From positions 1,364,001-1,428,000 of the forward strand of contig CAWGTB010000003.1 in the NCBI GenBank assembly GCA_963825405.1: a DNA stretch of 64,000 bases, written 5' to 3'. Numbering within the stretch: the stretch's first letter is position 1; every line of letters begins with the position of its first letter. The translations under genes and the position numbers were made by a program. Shown in pieces: positions 35,569 to 43,915 of this stretch. The notes under the pieces are model-generated. The model worked only from the letters and a program-made list of their open reading frames with translations. It did not search any database and was not told the DNA's origin. This DNA is from JACPNO01 sp963825405 (GTDB taxonomy: Bacteria > Acidobacteriota > Terriglobia > Bryobacterales > Bryobacteraceae).

Positions 35569-35908
35569 CACTGCGGTGGATCGGCTTGGCATGGTTCAAA
35601 AGATCGTAGCTTTCAATATAGCAGCCCAATCCGAATCCGGAAGACTGATTTTCGACCCGCATCACGCGCGAGCGACACTGCAGGCACACCGGCGCGCTCG
35701 AATAGCCAAAGCTATCGGCTGGGATGGCAATGATGCATTCCACCCATTCGCCGAGCTGGAAGGGCTCTGATGAAACGCAATAAAAGCCGCTACTGGTTAG
35801 GTTCTCGGTGGTGCACTCGACCGAGGGTGTGCTGGATTGGCGGAACAGACGGATCGGCCAATGAAGGGGAATCCGTTTTCGCTTGCGCCGTTCTTCAAGT
35901 AAGGCCAT
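35558..35908 (-). CDS. PilZ-domain (c-di-GMP-binding) protein
   Basis: 116 residues from ATG 35908 (MALLEERRKRKR). The c-di-GMP-binding signature is recognisable: an Arg-rich RRKRKRIPLHWPIRLF, then the second motif as NLTSSGFYC, where the usual D/N-x-S-x-x-G is partly kept (N-L-T-S-S-G). The rest is the expected beta barrel. A frame overlapping the exporter gene by 11 bases suggests coupled expression, hence c-di-GMP could adjust export or expression of the polymer. The substitution in the second motif leaves nucleotide binding uncertain. Confidence 0.8.
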   Translation of the reverse strand: MALLEERRKRKRIPLHWPIRLFRQSSTPSVECTTENLTSSGFYCVSSEPFQLGEWVECIIAIPADSFGYSSAPVCLQCRSRVMRVENQSSGFGLGCYIESYDLLNHAKPIHRSDEP

Positions 35909-35937
35909 GAAGCTTATCAACCAATCACGTATCTACA

Positions 35938-36085
35938 GTGGTTCCGTATCCCGGTCCCAGCTGCTCGGGGCAACGCCCCTTCGGCTTTCTGATAACGAAC
36001 GGTCGCGTATGCCCGGGGATGGCCCGGTTAGGCCTGGCCGACGCCTGCCGGCTCCCTTTCCCTGGTGTCCCAGCTTGCGGATCGC
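35938..36085 (-). ncRNA. candidate structured leader RNA upstream of the PilZ-exporter pair
   Basis: On the minus strand several strong hairpins are visible: GGGGC/GCCCC with a three-base loop, GCCG/CGGC, and CCGGG/CCCGG. The element GCTGGGAC occurs at both ends of the island. It resembles no riboswitch consensus that I can recall. The strand is chosen only because the PilZ gene lies downstream on it. Confidence 0.3.
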
Positions 36086-36428
36086 CATAAAACAATGACT
36101 CGAATAGTACTTAGTTCTAAGCGGCTGCCGCAGCCCGACTGCTGACCGACCCAGAAAGCTTCCTGAGTAGCTTGGCCAGTTGTTGTGCATTTTTGCAGCC
36201 AGACAGTTTTCCACAGAAAAGCTCAGGGTTAATGCAACATAAACGGTAATTCTCGCACCATTCGCATAGTTGCAAGTGATAGACTAGATTGACGTTGCCG
36301 CAAGGAAATGTTGGAAATTCGGATAATCCTTAAGGCAGTAAGGGGTTTGCCGTATTGAACTTCCAGCAAAACCGATCTAAACCTAAAGAGGCACAAAGGA
36401 AAATAATTTGAGTGCCGATTGGAAAAAC

Positions 36429-36456
36429 TTGACAAAAATCAGGACTACGGTATGCT
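36429..36456 (+). promoter_or_regulatory. sigma70-type promoter of the histidine kinase-PrsR pair
   Basis: TTGACA (36429-36434) and TATGCT (36451-36456) are separated by 16 bases. Transcription would start about 36463, some 38 bases before the ATG at 36501. Confidence 0.6.
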
Positions 36457-36500
36457 GCTGTCTATCTTTAGTTGCTGCGGAATCTAAATAACGCGCCCTT

Positions 36501-37739
36501 ATGGAGATTCGGCTAGTTTCAACGGACGACCAATTGGGCAAGCTTTGCCGCGAAACGCTCGGAGCTTTTCACGGCAACGACTGGACACTGAAGATCAGTG
36601 CCGGTGCGGAGGACGCATCCCAAGCGGATTTTGTGATTTGGGATTGCGACTCGGGCATTCCCTTACCGCTGGAGCTGGATTTCGAACAGGAACGCAAAAA
36701 CCTCTTTCTGGTATCGCGTAAGAAGATGAGCACGCTGCTGAAGCGTCTGCCGATGGCGGCAGTGGCAATTCTTCTGAAGCCGGTCAACAAAGCTACGCTG
36801 CACGCATTTCTCGAGCACGCCGTGGCGCGCCACCAGAAAAGCAATGCAGCCGACGTGGATTCGCTGCGGGCCGATCGCGACGAAATTTTGCAGTGCCTGT
36901 TGCACGCAAACCTGAAATTGCAGGAATACGATCACGACCGCACCAACTTCCTGGCGCGGGCGGTACACGATTTTCGCGCGCCCCTTACCGCGATTGACGG
37001 CTACTGCGGCTTGATTCTGGGCCAGCAGCTGGGACCGATCTCGGACGAGCAGCAGGAAGTGCTCGAGCGCATGCAGCACTCGATCAAGCGGCTCTCGCGC
37101 ATGGCGACCGCCATGTTCCAGTTGAGCGTGGGGCGGCAAGTGGAAAAAGCGCCCAATCTGCAAAAGGGCGATATCGAGGCGTGCATCTATCAGGCCATGC
37201 ATGAGACGCGGCCGCTGACCGAGGCCAAGCACATCCAGCTCGGCCTGCAGATGATGGATCCGCCGCAGACCCTTTATTTCGATCGCGAGCAGATCGAGCA
37301 GGTGCTGATTAACCTGCTGGACAACGCGTGCAAGTTTACTCCCAAGAACGGCTCGATTGAAGTCCGCGGCTATCCCTTCTTCTGGGAGCGGCGGGCCAAG
37401 CTCAAAACCGCCATCACCAATGGGGAGCGGCGGTTGTCAAGATTACAGGCGCCTAATGCATTTCGCGTGGACATACGCGATTCCGGACCCGGCGTTCCGC
37501 TGGAAAACCTGGAGAGAATATTTGAGGAGTACACCTCGTATTCAGGCGGTCAGGACCGGTCCGGAGGAGGGCTGGGACTGGCAATTTGTAAGTTCATCCT
37601 CAACGTCCACCAAGGGCAGGTTTGGGCGGAGTGTGGGGAAGACGGATCGACGTTTTCGTTCGTGCTGCCGCTCCGGCAAGAAGCCCACATTCCTCTGCAA
37701 AACGTGGCGCCCCACCAGATGATGGTGGCGGGTTCGTAG
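36501..37739 (+). CDS. soluble histidine kinase with REC-like N-terminal domain
   Basis: 412 residues without membrane segments. Residues about 1-110 look like a receiver-type fold: an acidic stretch FVIWDCDSG near residue 49 and a late Lys in LLKPVNKATL, but the phosphoacceptor pattern is imperfect, so it may be a pseudo-receiver. The HisKA box is ARAVHDFRAPLTAIDGYCG with His at residue 156. The ATPase part has N-box LLDNACKF, G1 DSGPGVP and G2 GGGLGLAI. The canonical PEP-CTERM kinase PrsK is a membrane protein with a GAF domain, so this is a different architecture at the same genomic position. The next gene starts 23 bases later, so PrsR is the likely partner. Confidence 0.85.
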   Translation: MEIRLVSTDDQLGKLCRETLGAFHGNDWTLKISAGAEDASQADFVIWDCDSGIPLPLELDFEQERKNLFLVSRKKMSTLLKRLPMAAVAILLKPVNKATLHAFLEHAVARHQKSNAADVDSLRADRDEILQCLLHANLKLQEYDHDRTNFLARAVHDFRAPLTAIDGYCGLILGQQLGPISDEQQEVLERMQHSIKRLSRMATAMFQLSVGRQVEKAPNLQKGDIEACIYQAMHETRPLTEAKHIQLGLQMMDPPQTLYFDREQIEQVLINLLDNACKFTPKNGSIEVRGYPFFWERRAKLKTAITNGERRLSRLQAPNAFRVDIRDSGPGVPLENLERIFEEYTSYSGGQDRSGGGLGLAICKFILNVHQGQVWAECGEDGSTFSFVLPLRQEAHIPLQNVAPHQMMVAGS

Positions 37740-37761
37740 GCTAGCCCCTTCGGGAAAGCGA

Positions 37762-39195
37762 ATGCAGACCTTGCAGACTCAGAATAAGACGCGAACGATC
37801 CTTGTGGGCGAGGACGAACTCGAAGTACGCAGCTATGTCGAGATGGCTCTGCGTTGTCACGGATATGCCATCGAATCGGCGCAGGATGGCGAAGAAGTAC
37901 TGAGCACGCTCGAGCGCGAGCGCGGCAAAATTTCCCTGGTGCTGTTGGACATCATGATGCCCCGCAAGGACGGCCTGGAAACGCTGCGGGACATACGGCG
38001 CACCGATCCGGACTTGCCGATCATCATGCTGTCGGGCGCGTCTTCGCCGCTCAAAGTAGTCGAGGCGATGAAGAGCGGGGCCACCGATTTCATTCCCAAG
38101 CCGGTAAGTCACGAAGACCTGCACGAGGCCATCGAAAAAGCTTTGGGCGTGGCGGTGCCGGTGAACGGGCATGCGGCGCGGCCCATGAATGGGCGGCCGC
38201 CGGCGGAAACAGAAAACCGCTACGCCGGCGCGCTGCGCATCAAAGCCATTGATCCGCTGCTGCGCCAGATCGGGGCATCGGAAGTACCGATTCTGATTCA
38301 GGGCGAGACCGGCGTGGGCAAGGAAGTAATGGCGCGCCAGCTCTGCGCGCAGTCGCCGCGCGCCAACCAGCCGTTCCTGAAGTTGAATTGCGCGGCATTG
38401 CCTTCCGAATTGGTCGAGAGCGAATTGTTCGGCTACGAGCGGGGCGCGTTTACCGGCGCTTTCAAGAACAAGCCGGGCATGTTCGAGATGGCGGATGGCG
38501 GAACGATTCTGCTGGACGAAATCGGCGACATGGAATTCAGACTGCAGGCCAAGCTGCTGCAGGTCTTGCAGGACCACGAATTCCAGCGGCTGGGCGGCAA
38601 GGAAACCGTGCACGTGGATGTTCGCGTGATTGCCGCGACGCACTGCGATCTGGAAAAAGCCATTGCCGACCGGCGTTTTCGTGAGGATTTGTATTACCGC
38701 CTGAACGTGGTCACGCTGCGCATTCCGCCACTGCGCGAGCGGCGCGACGAGATTATCCCGCTGGCCGAATTTTTGCTGAACAAACAGGCCGAGGGGGCAG
38801 CGATCCCGCCGCTGACGCCGCTGCTGCAGCAGGCGCTGCTGGCGCACTCCTGGCCGGGCAACGTGCGCGAGCTGGAAAACGTCATGCGCAAATATCTGGT
38901 CGTGCGCGATGCCGACATCATCGTGGACGATTTGCGCTCGCGGCTTTTACGCAAGGCGGCGATGGAGCCGACTCCGGCCAGCGACGCCGGCGATCCGTCC
39001 GCCGCGGAGGAACCCGTGGTTCCCGGCGCTCCTATCCTCAAGCGCGTAAAATGGGCCAAGGAGCAGGCGGAAACGGAAGCCATTCTGACCGCGCTGAACT
39101 CGACCAAGTGGAATCGCAAACAGGCGGCGCAGCTTCTCAAGACCGATTACAAAGCGCTGCTGTACAAGATGAAGAAGCTCGCGATCGAACCGTAA
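37762..39195 (+). CDS. prsR: PEP-CTERM-box sigma54-dependent response regulator PrsR
   Basis: 477 residues. An N-terminal receiver (Asp63 in LLDIMMPRKD, Lys in IPKPV) is followed by a sigma54-activator AAA+ domain with Walker A GETGVGKE, the GAFTGA loop at residues 228-233, Walker B GGTILLDEIGDM and R-finger FREDLYYRLNVV; a C-terminal Fis-type HTH ends KMKKLAIEP. All parts of the PrsR family (TIGR02915) are present. It should activate sigma54 promoters of the XrtA locus after phosphorylation by the kinase just upstream. Sites that fit are at 14294, 16253, 19593 and 29908. A short palindrome follows its stop. Confidence 0.95.
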   Translation: MQTLQTQNKTRTILVGEDELEVRSYVEMALRCHGYAIESAQDGEEVLSTLERERGKISLVLLDIMMPRKDGLETLRDIRRTDPDLPIIMLSGASSPLKVVEAMKSGATDFIPKPVSHEDLHEAIEKALGVAVPVNGHAARPMNGRPPAETENRYAGALRIKAIDPLLRQIGASEVPILIQGETGVGKEVMARQLCAQSPRANQPFLKLNCAALPSELVESELFGYERGAFTGAFKNKPGMFEMADGGTILLDEIGDMEFRLQAKLLQVLQDHEFQRLGGKETVHVDVRVIAATHCDLEKAIADRRFREDLYYRLNVVTLRIPPLRERRDEIIPLAEFLLNKQAEGAAIPPLTPLLQQALLAHSWPGNVRELENVMRKYLVVRDADIIVDDLRSRLLRKAAMEPTPASDAGDPSAAEEPVVPGAPILKRVKWAKEQAETEAILTALNSTKWNRKQAAQLLKTDYKALLYKMKKLAIEP

Positions 39196-39198
39196 GGA

Positions 39199-39213
39199 CG
39201 GGTTTGAAACCCG
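39199..39213. repeat. short perfect palindrome after prsR
   Basis: CGGGTTTGAAACCCG is a perfect inverted repeat (6-7 base pairs with a tiny loop), directly after the prsR stop. In translation it yields the TGLKPAPT-like residues often found at gene ends, so I suspect a short interspersed repeat. Its presence elsewhere in the genome cannot be tested here. Confidence 0.4.
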
Positions 39214-39905
39214 CCCCTACGACTGTGATCATTCCAGCGGGATCGTTCCGCATGGGGTGCGAAACGGGGCGCGACGAAGAACTGCCGGTCCACGAAGTTT
39301 GGGTGGACGCGTTTGAGCTGGCCGTGTTGCAGGTGACGGTTCGCGACTACGGCGTATTCCTCGCAGCCAATCCTGGCAAGCCTCCTCTGCATTGGGGAGA
39401 CCCCGCATTCAGCCATCCCGATCAGCCCGTTGTTGCCGTGAGCTGGTTTGAAGCTGTCGCGTACTGCGACTGGCTCACGCGCATTTCCGGCCGCAAATAC
39501 CGGCTGCCCAGCGAGGCGGAGTGGGAGCGGGCTGCCAAAGGCGACGCGGACAATCTATACGCGTGGGGAAATGAGCTGCCGCAGGATCATGCCGAGTATC
39601 AGCAGCGCTGGAGTGGAACCGTTAACGCTCCGCTGCCGGTGGGTCAGGGATCAGCGACGGCCTGGGGCCTATGCGACCTGGGCGAAAACGTGCACGAGTG
39701 GTGCAGCGACTGGTTTGACAAAGCCTACTACGCGCAATCGCCTCGCCTGAATCCGCGCGGACCGGAAACCGGGGAGCGGCGGGCTTCACGCGGCGGGTCC
39801 TGGCGGCATCAGATCAAAGTCAGCCGGTGCGCCGCGCGTTCCAGCATTCCGCCGGCATTTCAGTACGCCGACTACGGGTTTCGCGTTGCGCGCGAATTGA
39901 CTTAG
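39204..39905 (+). CDS. formylglycine-generating-enzyme-like (FGE-sulfatase) protein
   Basis: 233 residues from TTG 39204 (AAGGA 5 bases before); GTG 39225 is a second option. The FGE/SUMF1-type fold (PF03781) is clear: IPAGSFRMGC, FELAVLQVTVRDYGVFLAAN, VVAVSWFEAVAYCDWL, RLPSEAEWERAAKG, LCDLGENVHEWCSDW, and RGGSWRHQIKVSRCAARSSI. The last region carries the Cys-rich part used for copper and thiol chemistry in true FGEs, but the exact Cys pair is not confirmed, so it may be one of the many non-sulfatase members of the family. No signal peptide is seen and no sulfatase gene is nearby. A hypothetical frame on the other strand overlaps its last 86 bases. Confidence 0.82.
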   Translation: MKPAPTTVIIPAGSFRMGCETGRDEELPVHEVWVDAFELAVLQVTVRDYGVFLAANPGKPPLHWGDPAFSHPDQPVVAVSWFEAVAYCDWLTRISGRKYRLPSEAEWERAAKGDADNLYAWGNELPQDHAEYQQRWSGTVNAPLPVGQGSATAWGLCDLGENVHEWCSDWFDKAYYAQSPRLNPRGPETGERRASRGGSWRHQIKVSRCAARSSIPPAFQYADYGFRVARELT

Positions 39906-40167
39906 CTCCCCGATCTGCCTCGCTGAGCAGGCCATGCCGTGCCAGGAATTCGGGCGCGGTTTCGCGGGGTCCGGAGGACTCAGGCGCCTCATAATCCCAC
40001 CAGGCCGAGGGACGGGCGCCGGGGTCGACGAGAGCCTCCAGGATGGCCTTGGCTTGCTGCCAGGCGCGGCGCCGGGCAGACTCGCTGGTAAAGGCGGACG
40101 ACGAATTTTGCGGACCCAGCAGCAGGTCCAGATACTGTTCGACGCTCAACTCCGTGGAATCGCTCAT
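39820..40167 (-). CDS. small hypothetical protein
   Basis: 115 residues starting MSDSTELSVEQYLDLLLGPQ. It is acidic and hydrophilic. The residues SAWWDYEAPE and EFLARHGLLSE are reminiscent of short hypothetical proteins seen near phage or toxin modules, but I cannot assign a family. The C-terminal 30 residues are antisense to the end of the FGE-like gene, which argues either for a shorter real protein or for a frame error near the end. The first part has natural codon use for this genome, so I keep it as a probable gene of unknown function. Confidence 0.45.
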   Translation of the reverse strand: MSDSTELSVEQYLDLLLGPQNSSSAFTSESARRRAWQQAKAILEALVDPGARPSAWWDYEAPESSGPRETAPEFLARHGLLSEADRGAKSIRAQRETRSRRTEMPAECWNARRTG

Positions 40168-40244
40168 ACGGTTGTTCAATCATTAGTGCGCAGATTTGCG
40201 TCCGCGTTTCAAGAAATTCAACGGTGGGTTTCACCACGGAAGGC

Positions 40245-40321
<77 letters not shown>

Positions 40322-40439
40322 TACAAGGAACAACTTTACTTAGAGTGTAGCAAAGGAAAGACTTGCTACCGCCTCCAGTGTAGCGTAACGTGGGAGGTGG
40401 CTGTTCGGCCATTATCAAAAAGTTTCCGGAGGTTTGAAG

Positions 40440-41708
40440 ATGCAGCGTAGAAGTTTTCTGACAGCAGCGATTACCGGCGTGGCTGCTTTGCGGCCCGATT
40501 CCATCAACAAGGCGCAGGCCGCCAGCCGCTTCGTGGATAGCCGCAAAGCCGAGGATGTGGCGCGCGATGAAGACTACTGGCGCGAAATCCAGCAAGCTTT
40601 CACGATTGACCGCAACATCGTCAACCTCAACAACGGCGGAGTCTGCCCGTCGCCGAAAATAGTGCAGGATGCCATGCGGCGCGCGCTGGAGTTTTCCAAC
40701 AACGCGCCGGCGTATTCGATGTGGAGCGTGCTCGAGCCGGAAGTGGAGGGCGTGCGTTTGCGTCTGGCCAATATGTTCGGCAGCGATCCGGAAGAAATCG
40801 CCATCACGCGCAATGCGTCGGAAGCTCTGGAAATCGCGCAGATGGGTATCCAGCTAAAGCCGGGCGACGAAGTGCTCACCACCGATCAGGATTACGGGCG
40901 CATGCTCACCACCTGGAAGCAGCGCGAGCGGCGCGACGGCATCGTGATGAAACAGATTTCGTTCCCCACGCCGCCGCCTTCGATGGACGATCTCTACCAG
41001 CGTTTCGAGCGGGCCATCACCCCCAAGACGAAAGTTATCCTGATGTGCCACATCACCAACCTGACCGGCCAGATTTTCCCGGTGAAGAAAATTTCCCAGA
41101 TGGCGCGGCAGCGCGGCATTTTGACCATCGTCGACGGCGCACACGCTTTCGCGCATTTCCCGTACAAATATTCCGATCTCGATTGCGACTACTACGGAAC
41201 GCAGCCTGCACAAATGGATGCTGGCGCCGCACGGCACCGGTTTCCTGTTCGTGCGCAAGGACAAGATTGCCAGCACCTGGCCGTTGATGGCTGCCGACAA
41301 GACGCAGGACGACAACATCCGCAAGTTCGAAGAGATCGGCACGCACCCGGCCGCGAATCATAACGCAATCTCCGAAGCCATCACGTTCCATGACGGCATT
41401 GGCGGCGAACGGAAACTGGCGCGCCTGCGTTACCTGCGCAGCGTGTGGAGCGACCGGCTGACGCAGATTCCCGGCGTCACGGTTCGCACCAGCCCGATCC
41501 GGCGCAAAGCGGCGGCCTGGCGCTGGTGGAGTTTGCCGGCAAGAAGCCGAACATGCTCACCGAGCCGCTGTGGAACAAATACCGCGTGCTGGTGACTGGC
41601 ATCGAGCACAAAGATTTTGCGGGTCTGCGCGTCACGCCCAACGTCTACACGACGCTCGGCGAGCTGGATATTTTCTGCTCCGGCGTGGAGAAGATTCTGA
41701 AGTCGTAG
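40440..41708 (+). CDS. TAT-exported class V aminotransferase (isopenicillin N epimerase-like), two frameshifts
   Basis: About 422 residues when two indels are corrected. From ATG 40440 (GGAGG 8 bases ahead) the leader MQRRSFLTAAITGVAAL is a twin-arginine signal. The PLP fold follows: NLNNGGVCPSP, AITRNASEALEI, LMCHITNLTGQIFPV and VDGAHAFAHFPY; the Schiff-base Lys lies in SLHKWMLAPHGTG, in the next frame. The first shift is an extra base at about 41202, the second a missing C at 41493-41495 (CCC), after which GGLALVEFAGKKP leads to the stop at 41708. It resembles isopenicillin-N-epimerase-like enzymes, substrate unknown. The fact that it is exported while using PLP is typical of this acidobacterial family. 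The terminator at 41734 follows. Confidence 0.75.
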
Positions 41709-41733
41709 GATTTTTTCCAGATCGAAAATCGAA

Positions 41734-41767
41734 GGCGGCCGTGCAGCAATGCATCGCCGCCTTTTTT
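41734..41767 (+). terminator. Rho-independent terminator after the class V aminotransferase
   Basis: GGCGGC/GCCGCC stem with inner TGCA/TGCA pairing, then six T residues. It ends 3 bases before the convergent glycosylase stop and may serve both genes. Confidence 0.85.
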
Positions 41768-41770
41768 ATT

Positions 41771-42372
41771 TCACAGCGCTGCTTGGCCTTCCAGGCTGCG
41801 CCACAAATACCAGGAGGCTATCGTGCAATAGGGATGCCAGCCGCGGGCCAGTTCTTCGATCTGTTCGGGCTTGGGTAATTCTTCGAGGCCGTACGCTTTG
41901 CGGATGGCGGTGCGCACGCCGAGATCGCCGGTCGGCAGCACGTTCTTGCGGCGCAGGGCGAACATCAGGAACATTTGCGCGGTCCAGACGCCGATGCCTT
42001 TCACTTGCGTGAGGTGCTCGATGACCGCTTCGTCGGTGAGCGCGGGCAGCGATTCGAAAACAATCGTGCCGCGAGATGTTTGACGGGCCAGGTCGCGGAT
42101 GTAGGCGATTTTTTGACGTGACAGTCCGAGGCGGCGCATCTTGTCGGGGCGGAGTTTCAGGATGGCGGGCGGCGTCATTTGCAGGGAACGGCGGCGGCGA
42201 GGCGATCGTAAATCACGCGCGCGACTTTGCCGCTGAGCTGCTGAAACACGATGGAGCGGACCAGGGTTTCGAAAGTGGGCTGGCGGTACTGCAGGCGGCA
42301 CGGCCCGGTGTTTTGAATGATGGCCGCCAGAACCGGATCCTGGCGAGTAAGATGGTTGACGGCGGCACGCAT
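41771..42372 (-). CDS. DNA-3-methyladenine glycosylase II-like (AlkA, HhH-GPD), frameshifted
   Basis: About 200 residues. The N-terminal part in one frame reads VNHLTRQDPVLAAII and FETLVRSIVFQQLSGKVA, the usual start of short AlkA proteins; the rest, in another frame, has the helix-hairpin-helix LTQVKGIGVWTAQMFLMFAL with the catalytic Asp in LPTGDLGVR. The shift is at 42184-42186 (GGG on the plus strand; a fourth base restores AAVPLQMTPP). It removes alkylated purines from DNA. The real start at 42372 lies 43 bases from the divergent VWFA gene start at 42416, so they probably share a regulatory gap. Confidence 0.8.
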
Positions 42373-42415
42373 TGTGAAACGATGGAGCTTGGTGGTACGT
42401 CACCATTGTAACGGT

Positions 42416-43411
42416 ATGCGTTTTTTATTGGCAGTGGTTGTGTGTTCGAGCCTCCTTCTCACCCCCGCCGGCATCGCCCAACAGGAACAGAAACCGGCGG
42501 ACGACACCACGCCCACCATCCAGGTGGAAGTGAACCTGATCAACTTGCTGTGCTCGGTGCGCGACAAGCGCGGCGCATGGATCACCAATCTCACCAAAGA
42601 CGACTTCACCGTCGCCGAGGATGGGCGCACGCAGGAGATCAAGTACTTCACGCGCGAAACGGATTTACCGCTGACCATCGGCTTGCTGGTGGACGTGAGC
42701 GGCAGCCAGCGCAATCTGATCGAGATCGAGCGGCGGGCGGCATCGGCGTTTTTCTCGGCCGTGCTGCACAAAAAAGACATGGCGTTTCTGATCAGCTTCG
42801 GCACGGAGACGGAATTGCTGCAGGATTTCACCGGCTCGGTGCGCCTGCTGCAATCGGGGCTGGAGCAATTGCGCGAGAATTCGGCAGTGGGCGGGCTGCA
42901 TCCAGGGCCGGTGCCCACGGCAAGCGCCATCCGCGGGACCGTGCTCTACGACGCGGTATATTTGGCGGCCACCGACCGGCTGCAGCGCGAAGTGGGGCGC
43001 AAAGCGATCGTGCTGATTACGGATGGCGTGGACCAGGGCAGCAGGCTGACCCTGAACCAGGCGGTCGAAGCCGCGCAGAAATCGGATGCGGTGATTTACG
43101 GAATTTACTACGTCGATCCCAGCGCGTACGGCGGTCGCGGTTTTGGATCTTTTGGCGGCGGCGGGGAGGGATATCTAAAGAAGATGGCGGACGAAACCGG
43201 CGGCCGCGTGTTTCACGTCGACCGCAAGAACACGCTGGAGACGGCGTTCGATCAACTGCAGCAGGAACTGCGCAGCCAGTACACCGTCGCCTATTCTTCG
43301 ACCAATGAGAAGCGCGATGGCAGCTTCCGGCGCGTCGAAATTCATACCGGCAATAAGGATCTCAAGGTACAGGCGCGCAAAGGCTACTACGCGATGGCGC
43401 AGCAGAAGTAA
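42416..43411 (+). CDS. VWFA-related protein of acidobacterial type (secreted)
   Basis: 331 residues from ATG 42416. The signal peptide ends in GIAQQ. An N-terminal strand-rich part (VEVNLINLLCSVRDKRGAWI, LTKDDFTVAEDG) precedes a von Willebrand A domain with the MIDAS motif DVSGSQ and later VLITDGVDQGS. The layout is that of the 'VWFA-related Acidobacterial domain' family (TIGR03436), one reason for assigning the window to Acidobacteriota. The domain binds a metal ion and partner proteins; its job in these bacteria is unknown. A Gly-rich turn (FGSFGGGGEG) near residue 245 is low-complexity. Confidence 0.9.
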   Translation: MRFLLAVVVCSSLLLTPAGIAQQEQKPADDTTPTIQVEVNLINLLCSVRDKRGAWITNLTKDDFTVAEDGRTQEIKYFTRETDLPLTIGLLVDVSGSQRNLIEIERRAASAFFSAVLHKKDMAFLISFGTETELLQDFTGSVRLLQSGLEQLRENSAVGGLHPGPVPTASAIRGTVLYDAVYLAATDRLQREVGRKAIVLITDGVDQGSRLTLNQAVEAAQKSDAVIYGIYYVDPSAYGGRGFGSFGGGGEGYLKKMADETGGRVFHVDRKNTLETAFDQLQQELRSQYTVAYSSTNEKRDGSFRRVEIHTGNKDLKVQARKGYYAMAQQK

Positions 43412-43420
43412 CCGCTGGCC

Positions 43421-43915
43421 TTACTTGGGCTGGTACAGTTGCAGATCGCGGCCAGTGGCTTGCTTCACCATGAACACGACTTGACCGGTGTGCTGCTGGA
43501 AATGCCCGACAACCTGATAAACCACTTCCAAAACGGAAAGCGGGCCATCCTGGGTGTTCACCGTTTGCGCCAGCCTGGCTGAATCCAATCCTGAAATAAT
43601 CGGCACGGCCTCATCCATTGTGGTCCGCAGCAGAACCAGGAGTTGATCCGTCGAGACGCCGCTTTGCTCGGCGAACTCGGTTTCCCGGTTGCGGATATCC
43701 GGCATGCCGCCGAGGCTTGAGCCGACCCACTGGCGCACGTTGCCGCACAGATGCGCGATCAGATTGGCGATAGAATTCTGGCCCGGTCCGGCACGATGAG
43801 ACAAGGCGGCGCCGTCCACGCCTTCGACACACGTTTCCAGATAATGCTGCATCAACCGCAATTTGCGGACGGAGTGGCTGACGAATAACTGCGCCAGACA
43901 CTCGGCATCCGTCAT
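43421..43915 (-). CDS. DinB-like (DUF1572) four-helix protein
   Basis: 164 residues. The metal site of the DinB/YfiT superfamily is visible: one His in NSIANLIAHLCGNVRQWV and two in YQVVGHFQQHTGQVVFM. Length is typical. Such proteins bind a divalent metal and many act as thiol transferases with small thiols; substrate is unknown. Its ATG overlaps the stop of the upstream propeller gene by 4 bases (ATGA), so the two are translationally coupled, which is odd for a cytosolic protein and a secreted one. Confidence 0.85.
   Translation of the reverse strand: MTDAECLAQLFVSHSVRKLRLMQHYLETCVEGVDGAALSHRAGPGQNSIANLIAHLCGNVRQWVGSSLGGMPDIRNRETEFAEQSGVSTDQLLVLLRTTMDEAVPIISGLDSARLAQTVNTQDGPLSVLEVVYQVVGHFQQHTGQVVFMVKQATGRDLQLYQPK

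Larger units (their letters stand above)
35909..36500. other. 592-base intergenic region between PilZ and histidine-kinase genes
   Basis: Divergent genes flank it. The part next to PilZ (about 35938-36085) is GC-rich and full of potential hairpins; the rest (36090-36500) is AT-richer and ends with the sigma70 promoter at 36429. No protein-coding frame looks real. Confidence 0.5.

Noticed and set aside
39820..39905. Reading the overlap of the FGE-like gene and the small hypothetical as a nested functional gene
   Set aside because: Only the terminal 30 codons overlap and they look like antisense read-through; no conserved motif lies there.
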